A program made the position numbers and the translations under genes. The notes under the pieces were generated by a model. It saw only the letters and a list, made by a program, of their open reading frames with translations, searched no databases and was not told where the DNA came from. Of a DNA stretch of 21,703 bases, positions 19,334-21,703 are shown piece after piece (the first letter of the stretch is position 1; each line of letters begins with the position of its first letter). This DNA comes from Coptodactyla brooksi. Taxonomy: Eukaryota; Arthropoda; Insecta; Coleoptera; Scarabaeidae. Location: positions 1 through 21,703 of the forward strand of contig JAWQRM010000534.1 of assembly GCA_033557675.1 (NCBI GenBank), in the 5' to 3' direction.

Positions 19334-19377
19334 GCAGTTGGTTAGATTTAGATTATCCATCAAATCTCACCAACTGC
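19334..19377. repeat. 16-bp inverted repeat, 15 of 16 matched
   Basis: GCAGTTGGTTAGATTT (19334-19349) pairs with 19362-19377 with a single mismatch and a 12-nt loop. The stem is too short for a typical microRNA precursor and no extended pairing was seen outside it. Confidence 0.75.
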
Positions 19378-19399
19378 TTTTCTTAATTCGTTATTAATT

Positions 19400-21050
19400 A
19401 GTTGTATCGAGTGTCCTGGAACTTTTAGTCCTGGCGAATATCTATGGAGCTAGTGGGGATCTAGAAAAAAACTTTAGGAATCATACTTGAACTAAAAGCT
19501 CTTTTGACGGCGCTAGGGGGTTGAAAGTTTCAAAGACAACTTTATATCGTGTAGTAAATGATGCGGTAAAATTGTTGTGGTTTTAATGACTGATAGAGAA
19601 TAATAGAGACTAAGAATTAGTTTTCTTAAAAATTTTTCGACAAATGCGTTAAAGAAGCAAATAAGCAATAAAGGAATTATTACTTTTTGTGAGAGAAATG
19701 TGACAAAAGTGCCGCAAATAGCACTTTTTGTTTCCGGAATTCTCGTCAAAAGCAAAATATATTTTTATAATTAAGATTATTATTATTTTGTGAAAAGAAA
19801 TATTATTAACCGGAACGCTTAATAGAATGATTCAAAATCTTTTGTATTCATGATTTTCTACCCATTATCAAGTTTAGAATGATGAGAAAATTAATCGAAC
19901 TCATTTTTCTGATGCTTTATATAATCTACTACATAAAATAGAAGACGTTTAGAAAACGAAGGTTTTTACAGATGAAGTATTGTATTCTCTGAACGATATA
20001 GTCCAATAAGCTCCAAAAAAATATCGGTTTGTATCGAATGCGGCTTTATCCATTCTAATTCTCCTTATACCATTCCATTATTAGTCCAACGCGTATTGAT
20101 CACATCTACGATTCATCGATCATATACAAATTCTAAGCCATACCTTATTAGTCTATTTTTACTTTCTCTTACTGATATGGCATACGCAAAGTTATGCACT
20201 AGAAAAAAATTTTGATGTTGACATTTTCAAGCATCTAACTAAATTATTTTTGTAGTTGATCTCTCCGTCGAATCTGGTCTTCTATCTATCTGTAAGTATG
20301 TGAGCGCGTAGATTTTACACCACTGCATCAATTAAAACTGTATTTTAAACAATACAGTACAATATATGTGATTTAATATATAATGTAATCTTACAACATG
20401 TTTTTTTTGTGGTATATACGGTTCTGTATACGGTATCACTTTATTCATTTATGTAGTTACATCTAAGATATATCCTCAAAGCTAAGTAAGTTCAAGAACC
20501 TATAACAACTATACATACTAAAATCCTGAAAATCGTATTATTTCATATAATAACTAACTTATATTCAACTTTTAGTATTTTTCAACAAGCAGTAATGGAA
20601 AGTTGAAAACCACTCAGCAGATAAAAACTAAAAAATAAAGTTACTGTATAACATTCAACTATAATAAATTAAACACATACTGTTTTTGAAACGTGACAAA
20701 ATACTTTCCATGCTACCGCCCAGATGCGCCACAGAAGAACAAGAAAAGCTAGGCTTGTTGCTGGATTTATATTCTGCACATATCTAAAAGTAATGTTTTC
20801 TGTGTATTCGAATTCCCTAAACCGCTTTCATCCTTCGTATCGACTTTCAGACTTTAAATATTTCGGAAAATTTTAGCCCAATTTAGTTTCACGTATACTA
20901 CATACGTTTTAATAACAATTCAATCATAAGGAAATATCCTCTCGATAAGCAAGTATATATGAATAACTTAAATTTATCAATTGAAGTATAAGCAAATGTG
21001 CACATTTTGTACGAAATTGTATAACATACATATCTAGTACAACCATTACT
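19400..21050. other. AT-rich stretch with no supported gene
   Basis: No coding sequence, transposase homology, tRNA or long repeat recognised. The block at about 19400-19550 is slightly richer in G and C, but its open frames are short and unlike any protein I know. Confidence 0.5.
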
Positions 21051-21054
21051 ACCG

Positions 21055-21446
21055 GGCTTTCAGAAATGTTCAAGTCTCACGTGATCAAATGCAGATTCCT
21101 ATTCTACGAATTTGTTTATCGTAGTTTGGTAGTGTTGTAATATTTTCGTGTGTTTTTGTTGGTATTGTTTTGTTGTTCAAACATTTCAAAGTGTCATGGT
21201 AAATACAGAGAGCTTTTATTATTAAAAATTGTCTCTCGTTTAATAGTGTAAGACTCAATGTTAATACCCTTTGGTAATAATGAATACTATTTTCCTATTG
21301 TTTAACAGTAAATCAATTTTGTTACGCCGCTGATTTTCTCAATTGTGGCAGAGGGTGTTTCATTTTAATCATTACCATATTACAATAGCATAGTTTGGTT
21401 GCTTAATCAGTTGTAGTCACGTGGAACTTGGACATTTCTGAAAGCC
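21055..21446. mobile_element. MITE-like element, 392 bp, with 30-bp terminal inverted repeats
   Basis: Positions 21055-21084 and the reverse complement of 21417-21446 agree at 27 of 30 positions, with no gap. Both begin GGCTTTCAGAAATGT and end CACGTGA. The interior is AT-rich and noncoding, as expected for a miniature inverted-repeat transposable element. The flanks (ACTACCG before, ATGTATA after) show no clear target duplication, so the superfamily cannot be assigned. It shares no termini with the piggyBac or mariner elements in this window. Confidence 0.75.
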
Positions 21447-21677
21447 ATGTATAACAGATTACAGCAAAGCATGGATAAAATGAAGTAGCATAAAATGAAA
21501 CATTTACTACATTTACATTTCTGATCAATTGTATCTTCAGAATACATTCATCATTTTCACTACTAATTTGGTTATGAATTGCGAAATATTAATAATAAAT
21601 CTTAAATCATTAAAGTTTAATTATTAATTGTTCGTATATCATATAACCTATAATCATTGTATATATAATCATTACGA

Positions 21678-21703
21678 ATATATATATATATATATATATA
21701 TAT
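21678..21703. repeat. (AT)n microsatellite at the window edge
   Basis: An uninterrupted AT run that continues beyond the right edge. Confidence 0.95.

Noticed and set aside
1..21703. CRISPR arrays, bacterial operons, phage genes or tRNA genes
   Set aside because: No regularly spaced repeats, ribosome-binding-site-linked gene strings, phage structural genes or cloverleaf sequences were seen; the window is eukaryotic in character.

Overview
The window looks like AT-rich intergenic DNA from an insect nuclear genome. There are no bacterial-type operons. Several kinds of decayed eukaryotic transposon are present, microsatellites are common, and the only convincing host gene is split by GT-AG introns. 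The combination of piggyBac, mariner and Jockey/CR1-type elements fits many arthropods. An insect, possibly hymenopteran, is my best guess, but the order cannot be fixed from this sequence.

Left part (1-5460) is a transposon graveyard. A piggyBac-like transposase fragment runs off the left edge on the minus strand. Its right terminus appears to end at a TTAA at 1162-1165, inside the 3' end of an older minus-strand mariner-like transposase (about 1166-2635). That mariner copy is frameshifted, lacks its second catalytic aspartate, and is itself interrupted by a GC-richer insert (about 1890-2300). A second, unrelated piggyBac-like element lies on the plus strand (3233-5247). It has matched TTAA-ended inverted termini, and a second right-hand terminus follows 209 bp downstream.

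Centre (5460-16400). A badly decayed Jockey/CR1-type LINE on the plus strand (about 6600-8760) still shows endonuclease and reverse-transcriptase motifs. Two further Tc1/mariner-superfamily remnants lie on the minus strand (9864-10359 and 15690-15955). Between them are hairpins, microsatellites and a dispersed short repeat family. One copy of that family (14769-14934) is a 63-nt-arm foldback whose centre carries a hammerhead-ribozyme-like core.

Right part (16500-18900) holds the single likely host gene. It has a GC-richer promoter and a probable 5' exon, then coding exons at 17244-17371 and 18056-18803 that encode a 291-residue lysine-rich, probably nuclear protein I do not recognise. After it come another copy of the dispersed repeat (19081-19146), a hairpin (19334-19377), about 1.6 kb of apparently empty AT-rich DNA, a 392-bp MITE-like element with 30-bp inverted repeats (21055-21446), and an (AT)n tract at the right edge.

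The genes here do not form a pathway. The transposases are broken relics, and the host gene stands alone.
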